Shown piece by piece: positions 55,237 through 64,000 of a stretch of DNA of 64,000 nt. Within the stretch, counting starts at the first letter, position 1. Every line of letters begins with the position of its first letter. The translations under genes and the position numbers were made by a program. Below the pieces are notes generated by a model. That model had not been told where the DNA came from. It did no database searches and was given only the letters and a program-made list of their open reading frames with translations. The DNA lies in assembly GCF_017357245.1 (NCBI RefSeq), contig NZ_CP071612.1, forward strand, positions 2,111,001 through 2,175,000, written 5' to 3'. The stretch comes from Rhizobium bangladeshense (GTDB lineage Bacteria > Pseudomonadota > Alphaproteobacteria > Rhizobiales > Rhizobiaceae).

Positions 55237-58044
55237 TTGACTGAGCAAACACCCCCCGGCGGCGGGAAGCTCCCGCCAGGCATCGAGCCCATCTCCATCA
55301 TGGAGGAAATGCAGCGGTCGTATCTCGATTACGCCATGAGCGTCATCGTCAGCCGCGCGCTGCCCGACGTGCGCGACGGCCTGAAGCCCGTGCACCGGCG
55401 CATTCTCTACGGCATGTCCGAGCTCGGCATTGACTGGAACAAGAAATACGTCAAATGCGCCCGCGTCACCGGCGACGTGATGGGTAAATACCATCCGCAT
55501 GGCAATGCCGCGATTTATGATGCGCTCGCCCGCATGGCGCAGCCCTGGTCGCTTCGCCTGCCGCTGATTGACGGTCAGGGCAATTTCGGCTCGGTTGACG
55601 GCGATCCGCCGGCGGCCGAACGATACACCGAGTGCCGCTTGGAGAAGGCGGCCCATTCGCTGCTCGACGATCTCGACAAGGAAACCGTCGACTTCCGCGA
55701 CAACTATGACGGCACGCTGTCCGAGCCGGTCGTGGTTCCCGCCAAATTCCCGAACCTGCTCGTCAACGGCGCTGGCGGCATTGCTGTCGGCATGGCCACC
55801 AACATTCCGCCGCACAACCTCTCCGAAGTCATCGACGGCTGTATCGCGCTGATCAACGATCCGGCGATCGAGCTGCCGGAACTGATGCAGATCATTCCCG
55901 GCCCCGATTTTCCGACGGGCGCCAAAATCCTCGGTCGCGCCGGCATCCGCTCGGCCTACGAGACCGGCCGCGGTTCCGTCATCATGCGTGGCGTTGCCAC
56001 GATCGAGCCGATGCGCGGCGACCGCGAGCAGATCATCATCACCGAAATTCCCTACCAGGTGAACAAGGCGACGATGATCGAGAAGATGGCTGAACTGGTG
56101 CGCGAAAAGCGCGTCGAGGGCATCTCCGATCTGCGCGACGAATCCGACCGGCAGGGTTATCGCGTCGTCATCGAGCTGAAGCGCGACGCCAATGCTGAGG
56201 TCATCCTCAATCAGCTTTACCGCTACACGCCGCTGCAGACGTCCTTCGGCTGCAACATGGTAGCGCTGAACGGCGGCAAGCCGGAGCAGCTGACGCTGCT
56301 CGACATGCTGCGCGCCTTCGTCTCCTTCCGCGAGGATGTTGTTAGCCGGAGAACGAAATTCCTGCTGCGTAAGGCGCGCGAGCGCGCCCACGTTTTGGTC
56401 GGTCTTGCGATCGCCGTCGCCAACATCGACGAAGTCATCCGTGTCATCCGCCAGGCGCCCGATCCGCAGTCGGCGCGTGAGGAATTGATGACGCGCCGCT
56501 GGCCGGCTGAAGATGTCGAAAGCCTGATCCGTCTGATCGACGATCCCCGTCACCGCATCAACGAGGACCTCACCTACAACCTCTCGGAAGAGCAGGCGCG
56601 CGCTATTCTCGAGCTGCGCCTTGCCCGCCTGACCGCACTCGGTCGCGACGAAATTGGCGATGAACTCAATAAGATAGGCGAGGAAATTCGGGATTATCTC
56701 GATATTCTTTCCTCGCGCGTGCGCATCCAGACCATCGTCAAGGAAGAACTCGGCGCCGTCCGCGACGAGTTCGGCACGCCGCGCCGCACCGAGATCGTCG
56801 ATGGCGGCCTTGAAATGGACGACGAGGATCTGATCGCCCGTGAGGACATGGTCGTCACCGTCTCGCATCTCGGCTATATCAAGCGCGTGCCGCTGGCCAC
56901 CTACCGCGCGCAGCGCCGCGGCGGCAAAGGCCGCTCCGGCATGACGACACGCGACGAGGATTTTGTTAGCCGGCTATTCGTGGTAAACACCCATACGCCG
57001 GTCCTGTTCTTCTCCTCGCGCGGCATCGTCTATAAGGAGAAGGTCTGGCGTCTGCCGATCGGCACCCCGCAATCGCGCGGCAAGGCGCTGATCAACATGC
57101 TGCCACTCGAACCGGGCGAGCGCATCACCACCATCCTGCCTTTGCCCGAGGACGAGGCGAGCTGGGACAATCTCGACGTCATGTTTTCGACGACACGCGG
57201 AACGGTCCGTCGCAACAAGCTGTCGGACTTCGTCCAGGTCAACCGCAACGGCAAGATCGCCATGAAGCTCGAAGAGGAGGGTGATGAAATCCTCTCCGTA
57301 GAGACTTGCACCGATCGGGACGACGTTCTCCTGACCACGGCGCTCGGACAGTGCATCCGCTTCTCCGTTGACGACGTACGCGTCTTTGCCGGACGCAACT
57401 CGATCGGTGTGCGCGGCATCAATCTCGGCGAGGGCGACCGCATCATCTCGATGACGATCGTCGGCCATGTCGATGCCGAGCCATGGGAACGTGCCGCCTA
57501 CCTCAAGCGCTCCGCCGCCGAACGCCGGGCGATAGGCGTTGATGAAGAGGACATTGCTCTCGTCGGCGAAGAGGTCACGGAAGAAGGGCAGCTTTCCGAT
57601 GAGCGTTACGAAGAACTGAAGGCGCGCGAGCAATTCGTGCTCACCGTGTCCGAAAAGGGCTTCGGCAAGCGCTCCTCCTCCTACGACTTCCGCATATCCG
57701 GCCGTGGCGGTAAGGGCATCCGCGCCACCGATACGTCGAAAACGGGTGAGATCGGCGAACTTGTCGCAGCCTTCCCGGTCGATGACGGCGATCAGATCAT
57801 GCTGGTCTCCGACGGCGGCCAGCTGATCCGAGTGCCGGTCGGCGGCATCCGCATCGCCAGCCGCGCCACAAAAGGCGTCACCATCTTCTCGACGGCCAAG
57901 GACGAGAAGGTCGTCTCGGTCGAGCGCATCAGCGAGCCGGAGGAGGATGACACCGAGGAGGCCGTCGATGCGGCCGAAAGCGCCGCCGGCACCGATGAGA
58001 CGCCGGTCGTCGATGGCGATCCGGGCGGTTCTGCCGAGGAGTAA
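55237..58044 (+). CDS. gyrA: DNA gyrase subunit A
   Basis: 935 residues from TTG 55237, giving [18 protein letters not shown]. Catalytic tyrosine region and GyrA box ([10 protein letters not shown]) are present and the C-terminal beta-pinwheel ends in an acidic tail. The quinolone region reads [15 protein letters not shown]: Asn90, Ala91 and Asp95 align with E. coli Asp82, Ser83 and Asp87, so the Ser83 equivalent is Ala. Longer than E. coli GyrA (875) by an N-terminal addition and a longer tail. Terminator follows at once. Confidence 0.97.
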   Translation: MTEQTPPGGGKLPPGIEPISIMEEMQRSYLDYAMSVIVSRALPDVRDGLKPVHRRILYGMSELGIDWNKKYVKCARVTGDVMGKYHPHGNAAIYDALARMAQPWSLRLPLIDGQGNFGSVDGDPPAAERYTECRLEKAAHSLLDDLDKETVDFRDNYDGTLSEPVVVPAKFPNLLVNGAGGIAVGMATNIPPHNLSEVIDGCIALINDPAIELPELMQIIPGPDFPTGAKILGRAGIRSAYETGRGSVIMRGVATIEPMRGDREQIIITEIPYQVNKATMIEKMAELVREKRVEGISDLRDESDRQGYRVVIELKRDANAEVILNQLYRYTPLQTSFGCNMVALNGGKPEQLTLLDMLRAFVSFREDVVSRRTKFLLRKARERAHVLVGLAIAVANIDEVIRVIRQAPDPQSAREELMTRRWPAEDVESLIRLIDDPRHRINEDLTYNLSEEQARAILELRLARLTALGRDEIGDELNKIGEEIRDYLDILSSRVRIQTIVKEELGAVRDEFGTPRRTEIVDGGLEMDDEDLIAREDMVVTVSHLGYIKRVPLATYRAQRRGGKGRSGMTTRDEDFVSRLFVVNTHTPVLFFSSRGIVYKEKVWRLPIGTPQSRGKALINMLPLEPGERITTILPLPEDEASWDNLDVMFSTTRGTVRRNKLSDFVQVNRNGKIAMKLEEEGDEILSVETCTDRDDVLLTTALGQCIRFSVDDVRVFAGRNSIGVRGINLGEGDRIISMTIVGHVDAEPWERAAYLKRSAAERRAIGVDEEDIALVGEEVTEEGQLSDERYEELKAREQFVLTVSEKGFGKRSSSYDFRISGRGGKGIRATDTSKTGEIGELVAAFPVDDGDQIMLVSDGGQLIRVPVGGIRIASRATKGVTIFSTAKDEKVVSVERISEPEEDDTEEAVDAAESAAGTDETPVVDGDPGGSAEE

Positions 58045-58051
58045 TCGAATG

Positions 58052-58080
58052 AAAAGGGCGGCTTCGAGCCGCCCTTTTCT
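58052..58080 (+). terminator. Rho-independent terminator of gyrA
   Basis: Stem GGGCGGC / GCCGCCC with loop TTCGA, framed by four A and four T, starting 8 bases after the gyrA stop. Confidence 0.9.
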
Positions 58081-58138
58081 GTCAGAGCCTTGCCTCCGAA
58101 CCGAAGCATTCCGTTGGCTCAAACGGGCTCAATGCCCA

Positions 58139-58172
58139 ATAAAAAAGCCGGACGCTAAGAGCATCCGGCTTT
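58139..58172 (-). terminator. Rho-independent terminator of the tiny membrane-protein operon
   Basis: On the minus strand stem AAAGCCGGA / TCCGGCTTT with an 11-base loop, continuing into TTTTTTA. It lies 54 bases beyond the stop of the 44-residue gene. Confidence 0.85.
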
Positions 58173-58225
58173 GAAAGGCCCAGGCGGCGAAAGGGTGCCG
58201 CTCATGGGAGGGAAAGAGAGGAATG

Positions 58226-58360
58226 TCAGAACGCGCTATGCTTTTCGTTCAGCGCCTTCAACTCTTCGCCTTCGCGCCGCAGCGCTGAAATCGTCGAGGC
58301 CACGGACACTATGAACATGACGCTGATGAGGGCGGTGAGCACTGTCAAGATCGTGAACAT
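58226..58360 (-). CDS. Tiny single-pass membrane protein (44 residues)
   Basis: Starts at the ATG at 58360; another ATG at 58366 abuts the AGGAAAGGA ribosome site and is too close, so the second is favoured. The protein has one hydrophobic helix (about residues 3-25, ILTVLTALISVMFIVSVAS) and a charged tail (LRREGEELKALNEKHSAF). Family unrecognised. It follows the 51-residue gene at 35 bases and the pair ends at a terminator. Confidence 0.75.
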   Translation of the reverse strand: MFTILTVLTALISVMFIVSVASTISALRREGEELKALNEKHSAF

Positions 58361-58395
58361 AGGCATTCCTTTCCTGGGAGTTGCGTTCTCGCCCC

Positions 58396-58551
58396 TCAGT
58401 ACTGACCCAGCACGGCCGTTCGGGCCGAAGCATAGGGGCCATAAACCTTGGAGGTATCGACCTTCTGATCATAAAGAGCGACAGTTGCGGTGAGCATGCC
58501 CGTGACCATGACCATCCAGAGCACGTTAATCATCGTAATCTTGCCGGGCAT
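58396..58551 (-). CDS. Tiny single-pass membrane protein (51 residues)
   Basis: ATG at 58551 behind AGGAAGGACTAAAA, a good ribosome site. One hydrophobic helix (about residues 8-27, INVLWMVMVTGMLTATVAL), then a soluble tail of about 24 residues (YDQKVDTSKVYGPYASART). Family unrecognised. An EcfG-type promoter ends 49 bases upstream, so this and the next gene look like a general-stress operon. Confidence 0.78.
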   Translation of the reverse strand: MPGKITMINVLWMVMVTGMLTATVALYDQKVDTSKVYGPYASARTAVLGQY

Positions 58552-58600
58552 TTTTAGTCCTTCCTGCCGCGCCTTGACGCATTTCTGTGTCGGTTGAGTG

Positions 58601-58625
58601 AACGCATCCGTTTAAAAATGGTTCC
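58601..58625 (-). promoter_or_regulatory. EcfG (general stress sigma) promoter
   Basis: On the minus strand GGAAC-N16-CGTT, an exact consensus for EcfG-type sigma factors, 49 bases upstream of the 51-residue gene and on the correct strand. Known class, inferred use. Confidence 0.7.
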
Positions 58626-58683
58626 GCCGGATGTTGAGCGGGTGTTTACCAATGGCGATCTGAAGCCTCCTTGAATGTCTCGT

Positions 58684-58869
58684 TCATCTGGCGTTCAGAT
58701 TCGAAGCCCGGTTTTTTTCGCACAGGCGGCGTTGGGCGCGCACGATTGCTGAATGTTCGGCAAGCTCCGGCCGCACCCAGCTCACCTCGTGGCGATCGGC
58801 GAAATAGCCATAGACCATCTCGGCGGCGAGGGAGAAAACGACGGCAAGCGCAACGAGCACAATCAGCAT
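58684..58869 (-). CDS. Small membrane protein (61 residues)
   Basis: Taken from ATG 58869 because the hydrophobic segment starts there (MLIVLVALAVVFSLAAEMVYGYF); an ATG at 58911 gives 14 more residues. Neither has a clear ribosome site. One helix followed by a charged tail (ADRHEVSWVRPELAEHSAIV). Family unrecognised. It precedes the two tiny membrane genes on the same strand but has its own region upstream. Confidence 0.5.
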   Translation of the reverse strand: MLIVLVALAVVFSLAAEMVYGYFADRHEVSWVRPELAEHSAIVRAQRRLCEKNRASNLNAR

Positions 58870-59066
58870 GGATATGGTGTCTTTCGGGGGCGCCGGATGC
58901 AGGGAAGGCATCCGCTTGGTTGATGATCCGAGTTAAGCAGATCCCATCTGAAACGGCCTTGAATGGCATGTTCATCCGCTATTCAGCCAAGCGGCGCGGC
59001 CGGGGTAAATCACTTGCGGCAAGTCCGCATCCGTGACAAAAGGCGTCAAAACAACGGCCGGGCCAG

Positions 59067-59561
59067 ATGACGACAGCTTTTTATCCTGGGTCCTTTGACC
59101 CGATCACCAACGGGCATGTGGATGTTCTGGTCCAGGCGCTGAACGTCGCCGAAGAAGTCATCGTCGCGATCGGCATCCATCCCGGCAAGGCGCCGCTCTT
59201 TTCGTTCGAAGAGAGAGCAGAGCTGATCCGCCTTTCGCTGGCCGAAGCATTGCCCGGAAAGAGCGGCAACATCACTGTCGTCGCCTTCGACAATCTGGTC
59301 GTCGATGCCGCCCGCGCCCATGGCGCCACGCTTCTGATACGCGGACTTCGGGACGGCACGGATCTCGACTACGAAATGCAGATGGCCGGCATGAACCGAA
59401 CGATGGCCCCCGATATCCAGACCATCTTTTTGCCTGCCGGCACGGCTTCGCGGCCCATTACCGCCACATTGGTCCGCCAGATCGCAGCCATGGGCGGCGA
59501 TGTCAGTGCTTTCGTGCCGGCCGCCGTCTTGCAAGCCCTCAAATCCAAGCGCAAAGCCTAG
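59067..59561 (+). CDS. coaD: Phosphopantetheine adenylyltransferase
   Basis: 164 residues, full length. Nucleotidyltransferase motif TNGH (residues 14-17) after [10 protein letters not shown], and the second site [16 protein letters not shown]. Catalyses the penultimate step of coenzyme A synthesis. First of a run coaD, two cyclophilins, queA, tgt on one strand. Confidence 0.97.
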   Translation: MTTAFYPGSFDPITNGHVDVLVQALNVAEEVIVAIGIHPGKAPLFSFEERAELIRLSLAEALPGKSGNITVVAFDNLVVDAARAHGATLLIRGLRDGTDLDYEMQMAGMNRTMAPDIQTIFLPAGTASRPITATLVRQIAAMGGDVSAFVPAAVLQALKSKRKA

Positions 59562-59587
59562 GCGGATAACGCCGCAACGGAGCTCAC

Positions 59588-60160
59588 ATGAAACTCTTCT
59601 ATCTCGCATTTGCCGGCGTGCTGTATCTCGCCTCCTTCGCGGGGGATGCGTTGGCTCAATCGGCCGATCATTATCTCACCATTCAGCTGAAGAACGGCCC
59701 GGTGGTGATCCAGCTGATGCCGGATGTAGCACCAAAGCATGTCGACCAGATCGAGGCGCTCGCCAAGAAGGGCGAATATGACAACGTCGCTTTCCACCGC
59801 GTCATCGATGGCTTCATGGCCCAGACCGGCGACGTCAAATACGGCAATATGGAAAAGGGCTTCGATGCCAGCCTCGCCGGCACCGGCTCGTCCGACCTTC
59901 CGGACATTCCGGCTGAGTTCTCCAAGACCCCGTTCGTGCGCGGCACCGTCGGCATGGCGCGCTCTCAGGATCCGAATTCCGCCAATTCGCAGTTCTTCAT
60001 CATGTTCGCAGACGGGTCCTTCCTCAACGGCCAGTACACCGTCGTCGGCAAGGTCGTTTCCGGCATGGAGAACGTCGACAAGATCAAGCGCGGCGAAGGC
60101 CAGAACGGCGAAGTCAAGAATCCCGACCGGATGATCAAGGTCACCCTGGGCAAAAAGTAG
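59588..60160 (+). CDS. Peptidyl-prolyl isomerase, cyclophilin type, exported
   Basis: 190 residues. Signal peptide 1-22 (ending ALA) then a cyclophilin domain with [38 protein letters not shown] and a C-terminal VTLGKK. Acts in the periplasm on prolyl bonds. Paired with a cytoplasmic paralogue 28 bases on. Confidence 0.94.
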   Translation: MKLFYLAFAGVLYLASFAGDALAQSADHYLTIQLKNGPVVIQLMPDVAPKHVDQIEALAKKGEYDNVAFHRVIDGFMAQTGDVKYGNMEKGFDASLAGTGSSDLPDIPAEFSKTPFVRGTVGMARSQDPNSANSQFFIMFADGSFLNGQYTVVGKVVSGMENVDKIKRGEGQNGEVKNPDRMIKVTLGKK

Positions 60161-60188
60161 GTTACGAGAGAAAGAAGAGGAGAAGGCA

Positions 60189-60698
60189 ATGGCCGAGATC
60201 AAGGATCCCGAAAACACCGTCATTCTGGAAACCACCAAGGGCAAGGTTGTCATACAACTGCTGCCGCAGGTCGCCCCGGAGCACGTCGCCCGCATCAAGG
60301 AACTCGCCCGCGAGAAGGCCTATGACGGCGTCGTCTTCCACCGCGTCATTCAGGATTTCATGGCTCAGACGGGCGATGTCGAATATGGCAAGAAGGGTTC
60401 GGAAACCTTCAATCCTGGCCGCGCCGGCATGGGCGGCTCCGCCAAGCCGGATCTGAAGGCTGAATTCTCCGCCACCCCGCACGTTCGCGGCACCTGCTCG
60501 ATGGCGCGTTCGCAGAACCCGAACTCAGCCAACTCGCAGTTCTTCATCTGCTTCACCGACGCTCCCTGGCTGAACAAGCAGTATTCGGTATGGGGACAGG
60601 TGATCGAAGGCATGGACAACGTCGACAAGATCAAGCGTGGCGAGCCGGTCTCCGATCCGGACTCGATCGTCTCCATGCGGGTTGCCGCCGACGTCTGA
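60189..60698 (+). CDS. ppiB: Peptidyl-prolyl isomerase, cyclophilin type, cytoplasmic
   Basis: 169 residues, no signal peptide. Cyclophilin signature [17 protein letters not shown] and [20 protein letters not shown] with the catalytic Arg and Phe conserved. A tandem paralogue of the preceding exported enzyme. Confidence 0.95.
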   Translation: MAEIKDPENTVILETTKGKVVIQLLPQVAPEHVARIKELAREKAYDGVVFHRVIQDFMAQTGDVEYGKKGSETFNPGRAGMGGSAKPDLKAEFSATPHVRGTCSMARSQNPNSANSQFFICFTDAPWLNKQYSVWGQVIEGMDNVDKIKRGEPVSDPDSIVSMRVAADV

Positions 60699-60712
60699 TT
60701 GTGATTTCTGCT

Positions 60713-60748
60713 GAAACCCGCCCTTGCGCGAGAGCGCGGGCGGGTTTC
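60713..60748 (+). terminator. Probable terminator after ppiB
   Basis: Stem GAAACCCGCCC / GGGCGGGTTTC with a 14-base loop, ending in a weak T-rich tail (CGCTTTG). 14 bases after the ppiB stop, 22 bases before queA. Confidence 0.65.
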
Positions 60749-60769
60749 GCTTTGCCTGAAAGTACACTT

Positions 60770-61852
60770 ATGCGCGTTGACCTTTTCGACTTCGATCTGC
60801 CCGAGGAGCGCATCGCCTTGCGGCCCGCCGAGCCGCGCGACAGCGCTCGTCTGCTCGTCGTTGATGCAAAAGCGGCAAGCGCGCTGTCGGATCATCGCGT
60901 TTCGGATCTGCCATCGTTCTTGCGGCCCGGAGACGCGCTCGTTTTCAACGACACGAAGGTCATTCCCGCCCAACTCGAGGGCATCCGCCATCGCGACGGC
61001 GCCGGCGGGCAGCAGGTCTCGGCAACGCTGCACATGCGCGTCGGCCCCAGCCGCTGGAAAGCCTTCGCCAAACCGGGCAAGCGCATCAAGGAGGGCGATC
61101 GTATCGCCTTCGGCCACAGCGGCGAAAGCTGCATGATCGGCTCGCTCGATGCGACGGTGGAGGAAAAGGGCGAAGCAGGCGAAGTGATGCTCGCCTTCGA
61201 TCTTTCCGGTCCGGCCCTCGACGAGGCGATCGCCGCCGTCGGCCATATTCCGCTGCCGCCCTATATCGCCGCCAAGCGCCCCGAGGACGAGCGCGACCGG
61301 GCCGACTACCAGACGATCTATGCCCGCGAGGAGGGCGCCGTCGCAGCCCCCACCGCCGGCCTGCATTTCACGCCCGGCCTGTTCGAGGCCCTCGACAAGG
61401 CCGGCATCGAACGCCATTTCGTCACGCTGCATGTCGGCGCCGGCACTTTCCTGCCTGTTAAGGCTGATGATACCGACCATCACAAGATGCATCTCGAAAG
61501 CGGCTATGTCAGCGCCGACGTCGCATCGCGGCTGAATGCCGTGCGGGAAAGAGGCGGGCGCATCGTCTGTGTCGGCACGACCTCGTTGCGGCTGATCGAG
61601 AGCGCCGCCGAGCAGAGTGGAGAGATCAAGCCTTGGGCAGGCGCCACGGGCATCTTCATAACGCCCGGTTACCGCTTCAAGGCAGTCGACATGCTGATGA
61701 CCAATTTCCACCTGCCGCGCTCGACGCTGTTCATGCTGGTTTCGGCCTTCGCCGGCTTCGAGACCATGCATGCGGCTTATGAACACGCCATTTCCACGGG
61801 CTACCGCTTCTACTCCTACGGCGACGCGAGCCTTCTTTTCCGGATAGATTAG
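60770..61852 (+). CDS. queA: tRNA S-adenosylmethionine ribosyltransferase-isomerase
   Basis: 360 residues from ATG 60770. [24 protein letters not shown] start, [11 protein letters not shown] and [15 protein letters not shown] motifs. Adds the ribosyl unit of SAM to preQ1 in tRNA, giving epoxyqueuosine. Its stop codon abuts the tgt start, so they are one operon. Confidence 0.96.
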   Translation: MRVDLFDFDLPEERIALRPAEPRDSARLLVVDAKAASALSDHRVSDLPSFLRPGDALVFNDTKVIPAQLEGIRHRDGAGGQQVSATLHMRVGPSRWKAFAKPGKRIKEGDRIAFGHSGESCMIGSLDATVEEKGEAGEVMLAFDLSGPALDEAIAAVGHIPLPPYIAAKRPEDERDRADYQTIYAREEGAVAAPTAGLHFTPGLFEALDKAGIERHFVTLHVGAGTFLPVKADDTDHHKMHLESGYVSADVASRLNAVRERGGRIVCVGTTSLRLIESAAEQSGEIKPWAGATGIFITPGYRFKAVDMLMTNFHLPRSTLFMLVSAFAGFETMHAAYEHAISTGYRFYSYGDASLLFRID

Positions 61853-62983
61853 ATGACAAAGAACTTCCAATTCACGCTTGAGAAGACCGATGCCGGCGCC
61901 CGTCTCGGTGAGATTTCCATGCCGCGCGGCACGATCCGCACGCCCGCCTTCATGCCGGTCGGCACGGTCGGAACCGTCAAGGCCATGTATCTCGATCAGG
62001 TGCGCGAAACCGGCGCCGACATCATCCTCGGCAACACCTATCACCTGATGCTGCGCCCGACGGCCGAGCGTGTCGCCCGCCTTGGAGGCCTGCACAAGCT
62101 GATCCGCTGGGAACACCCGATCCTGACCGACTCCGGCGGTTTCCAGGTCATGTCGCTGTCCGGCCTGCGCAAGCTCGACGAGCAGGGCGTCACCTTCAAG
62201 TCGCATGTCGACGGCAGCCTGCATCATATGTCGCCGGAGCGCTCGATCGAGATCCAGGGGCTGCTCGGCTCCGACATCCAGATGCAGCTCGACGAATGCG
62301 TGGCGCTGCCGGCCGAGCCGAGGGAGATCGAGCGAGCCATGGAAATGTCGCTGCGCTGGGCGGAGCGCTGCAAGGTCGCCTTCGGCGAGCAGCCCGGCAA
62401 GGCGATGTTCGGCATCGTTCAGGGCGGCGATATCCCGGCCCTGCGTATCCGTTCGGCCGAGGAGCTGACCAAGCTCGACCTCAAGGGCTATGCCGTCGGC
62501 GGTCTTGCGGTCGGCGAGCCGCAGGACGTGATGCTGAATATGCTGAAAGAGACGCTTCCCGTGCTGCCTGTGGAAAAGCCGCGTTACCTCATGGGCGTCG
62601 GCACGCCGGACGATATCCTCAAATCCGTGGCCCGCGGCATCGATATGTTCGACTGCGTCATGCCGACCCGCTCCGGCCGCCATGGCCTGGCCTTCACCCG
62701 CCGCGGTAAGGTCAATATCCGCAATGCCCGCCATGCTGAAGATATGCGCCCGCTCGACGAACGGTCGAACTGTCCGGCCTCGCGCGATTATTCGCGCGCC
62801 TACCTGCATCACCTCGTCCGCGCCAACGAAGCCCTGGGCGGCATGCTGCTCTCCTGGCACAATCTCGCCTATTACCAGGAACTGATGCAGGGCATACGCA
62901 AGGCGATCGCCGAGGGCCGCTTCGCCGATTTCACGGCCGAAACAATGGAGGAATGGGCGAGGGGCGATCTTGACCCTGTCTGA
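61853..62983 (+). CDS. tgt: tRNA-guanine transglycosylase (Tgt) with altered zinc site
   Basis: 376 residues, starting directly after the queA stop. TIM-barrel TGT: Asp in [13 protein letters not shown] (proton acceptor) and the nucleophile Asp in [13 protein letters not shown]. The usual zinc motif CxCxxC-N-H reads SNCPAS (Ser305, Cys307, Ser310), so two of three cysteines are Ser; the later His ([11 protein letters not shown]) is kept. Exchanges guanine-34 for preQ1 in tRNAs Asp, Asn, His and Tyr. Its 3' end is echoed at 63758. Confidence 0.95.
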   Translation: MTKNFQFTLEKTDAGARLGEISMPRGTIRTPAFMPVGTVGTVKAMYLDQVRETGADIILGNTYHLMLRPTAERVARLGGLHKLIRWEHPILTDSGGFQVMSLSGLRKLDEQGVTFKSHVDGSLHHMSPERSIEIQGLLGSDIQMQLDECVALPAEPREIERAMEMSLRWAERCKVAFGEQPGKAMFGIVQGGDIPALRIRSAEELTKLDLKGYAVGGLAVGEPQDVMLNMLKETLPVLPVEKPRYLMGVGTPDDILKSVARGIDMFDCVMPTRSGRHGLAFTRRGKVNIRNARHAEDMRPLDERSNCPASRDYSRAYLHHLVRANEALGGMLLSWHNLAYYQELMQGIRKAIAEGRFADFTAETMEEWARGDLDPV

Positions 62984-63042
62984 TCGGCCGCGCTGTCATA
63001 CCGTGCCAGACGCGCAAAGGACGCTGTAACACTTTGAATGAA

Positions 63043-63059
63043 CGCATCGGCCCGATGCG
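63043..63059. other. Short hairpin after tgt
   Basis: Perfect stem CGCATCG / CGATGCG with a 3-base loop, 59 bases after the tgt stop; no T tract. Possibly a transcript 3' end. Confidence 0.3.
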
Positions 63060-63096
63060 CTAGCATCTTGCTGCGGCTTTTCGCCCGGGTGATTCG

Positions 63097-63479
63097 TCAG
63101 CGAGCGGCTGTACAACTCCCGACATCAGCCGGCTTGACGCGGCCAGCTTGAAGATCGCTCCACTGCGGTATTGACGGGTCAGGGCCGCCGATCGATGCCT
63201 CAAACGTCGCGCGGTCCACCTTGATAAGCCGTCCGCTCGACGTAATGCCGACCATTTCTTTCTTGTTGACGTAAGCCAAGCTGGCATTCAGCCGGCAGAA
63301 AAACCGCTTGCTGCCGTTGGAAACGACCCAGCCGTATCCACCAGCCTTTCCCTTGGTCAGTTTCCGACGGCGAAATTTTGCTGTGCAAGTCTTGAGAAGG
63401 ATTCCGCCTGCGCAACACCCGGTCTGGCGGCAAAGCCGATCATGAGGGCTGCGAGGAACCGCTTGAATGAAATAGGCAT
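63097..63479 (-). pseudogene. Frameshifted gene for a small secreted protein
   Basis: From ATG 63479 the first frame encodes a clean signal peptide (MPISFKRFLAALMIGFAAR, then PGVAQA) and stops after QNFAVGN. A second frame carries the rest (KLTKGKAGGYGWVVSNGSKR through PADVGSCTAAR, about 84 residues). One base missing near 63363 would join them as FAVGKLTKGK. This points to a real frameshift or a sequencing error. I do not recognise the product. Confidence 0.6.
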
Positions 63480-63801
63480 TGAGTATCACCCCGACAGAAA
63501 GACATGAATTCTGTATGTTCCGGCGGTGTTGAACAAAACCTTAGTCTGCAAAGAGCTAGATGTCCTTGCTGTCGGATCCGGCATGATCTCACGTTGATCC
63601 TGTAGCTGCCCTCCGGCCGGCGCGTGACCCCGATAAATGGCGCTCCGGTCCTTATGTCGCGGCCTGAAATCAGCGCCTCATTACCGAGCCATTATCGGAC
63701 GAGCGCTGCGGCCGAAGGCGCAGTTGCCGGGATGATAGACTAGCTCGTGTTCATGGCACGATGGAGGAATGGCCGAGGGGCGATCTGGACCGGGTTATAG
63801 C
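63480..63801. other. Non-coding stretch with a tgt remnant
   Basis: About 320 bases with no supported gene. The right part (63758-63791) repeats the tgt 3' end; the left part shows no recognised element. No tRNA or integrase is seen. Confidence 0.55.
63758..63791 (+). repeat. In-frame duplicate of the tgt 3' end
   Basis: 31 of 34 bases match tgt 62942-62975. The reading frame is kept (MEEWPRGDLD against [10 protein letters not shown] in Tgt) and ends in a stop a few codons later. Weaker similarity extends about 20 bases to the left. It is a direct repeat 816 bases downstream of its source. Confidence 0.75.
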
Positions 63802-64000
63802 CTAACCCACCGATTGCGGGGCCGTAGAAGGTGGATTCGGCGAAACCATCATTTTGAGCTTCTTGCGCACGGGCTCGTCGAAGCAAACGGTGGCGATGCC
63901 AGCCACAATGAAAATTGCCATGACGACGACCATCCCGGCTGCTGGAGAGGCAGGAAGGTCGAAGCCCCTCCGCCGCAGCGAATCCAGCAGGCTGAAGATA
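63802..64000 (-). CDS. Probable acyltransferase (OafA/ExoZ type), C-terminal part
   Basis: The gene runs off the right edge. The visible 65 residues hold a last membrane helix (MVVVMAIFIVAGIATVC) followed by FDEPVRKKLKMM, like the helix plus E-P-x-R-K end of acyltransferase-3 proteins that acetylate surface polysaccharides. Too short for certainty. Confidence 0.5.
   Translation of the reverse strand, partial: IFSLLDSLRRRGFDLPASPAAGMVVVMAIFIVAGIATVCFDEPVRKKLKMMVSPNPPSTAPQSVG

Noticed and set aside
55033..56868. Minus-strand frame (611 codons) opposite gyrA
   Set aside because: Antisense shadow of gyrA with no motif.
60365..62860. Long open frame (831 codons) on the minus strand opposite ppiB, queA and tgt
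   Set aside because: It lies opposite three well-recognised genes; its composition is that of a GC-rich shadow frame with no domain or ribosome site.

Overview
This 64 kb window is chromosomal DNA from a GC-rich alphaproteobacterium, most likely a Rhizobium of the etli/leguminosarum group. The call rests on several things: a phosphatidylcholine synthase, an IalB-family protein, a glnB-glnA pair behind a sigma-54 promoter, a GTTC-N7-GTTC type LexA box next to uvrA, EcfG-type (GGAAC-N17-GTT) stress promoters, and the density of ABC importers. No rRNA, tRNA, CRISPR array or intact insertion sequence was seen.

Layout. 1-2536 is the end of a peptide-type ABC importer operon. 2548-10845 is a carbohydrate-use locus: a LacI repressor divergent from an unrecognised 840-residue protein, a binding protein, two permeases and an ATPase. 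10879-12574 holds small accessory genes: an AT-rich membrane protein, a 60-residue repeat protein behind EcfG-like promoters, a 69-residue protein and a GFA-family zinc protein. 12788-16001 is a MacAB-type export system, followed by an orphan GntR regulator. 16863-19738 holds ferredoxin-NADP reductase, phosphatidylcholine synthase and a quinone oxidoreductase. 19777-24463 is a BMP-family (nucleoside-type) importer. 24606-29981 is a YtfQ-YtfR-YtfT-YjfF (galactofuranose-type) importer with its own FCD-GntR regulator.

30147-64000 is mostly core genome. It runs glmU-glmS (UDP-GlcNAc synthesis), a DUF502 membrane protein, recG, sdhE-mfd, OsmC, GrpB and DsbA-like proteins, an oligopeptide-binding protein, IalB, hspQ, glnA and glnB (nitrogen assimilation), nnrDE, DUF72, a GNAT acetyltransferase, uvrA, ssb, marC, gyrA, three tiny membrane proteins, coaD, two cyclophilins, and queA-tgt (queuosine). 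The last kilobase is degraded: a frameshifted secreted-protein gene, an in-frame echo of the 3' end of tgt, and the C-terminus of a probable acyltransferase.

The least explained items are four. (i) The 840-residue putative carbohydrate-active protein in the LacI/ABC locus. (ii) A two-gene operon of 51- and 44-residue membrane proteins (58226-58551) behind a near-perfect EcfG promoter. (iii) A Tgt that has lost two cysteines of its zinc site. (iv) The tgt 3'-end remnant, which suggests an insertion or duplication downstream of tgt. All coordinates, motifs and starts come from reading the sequence; family assignments come from recognition, not from a database search.
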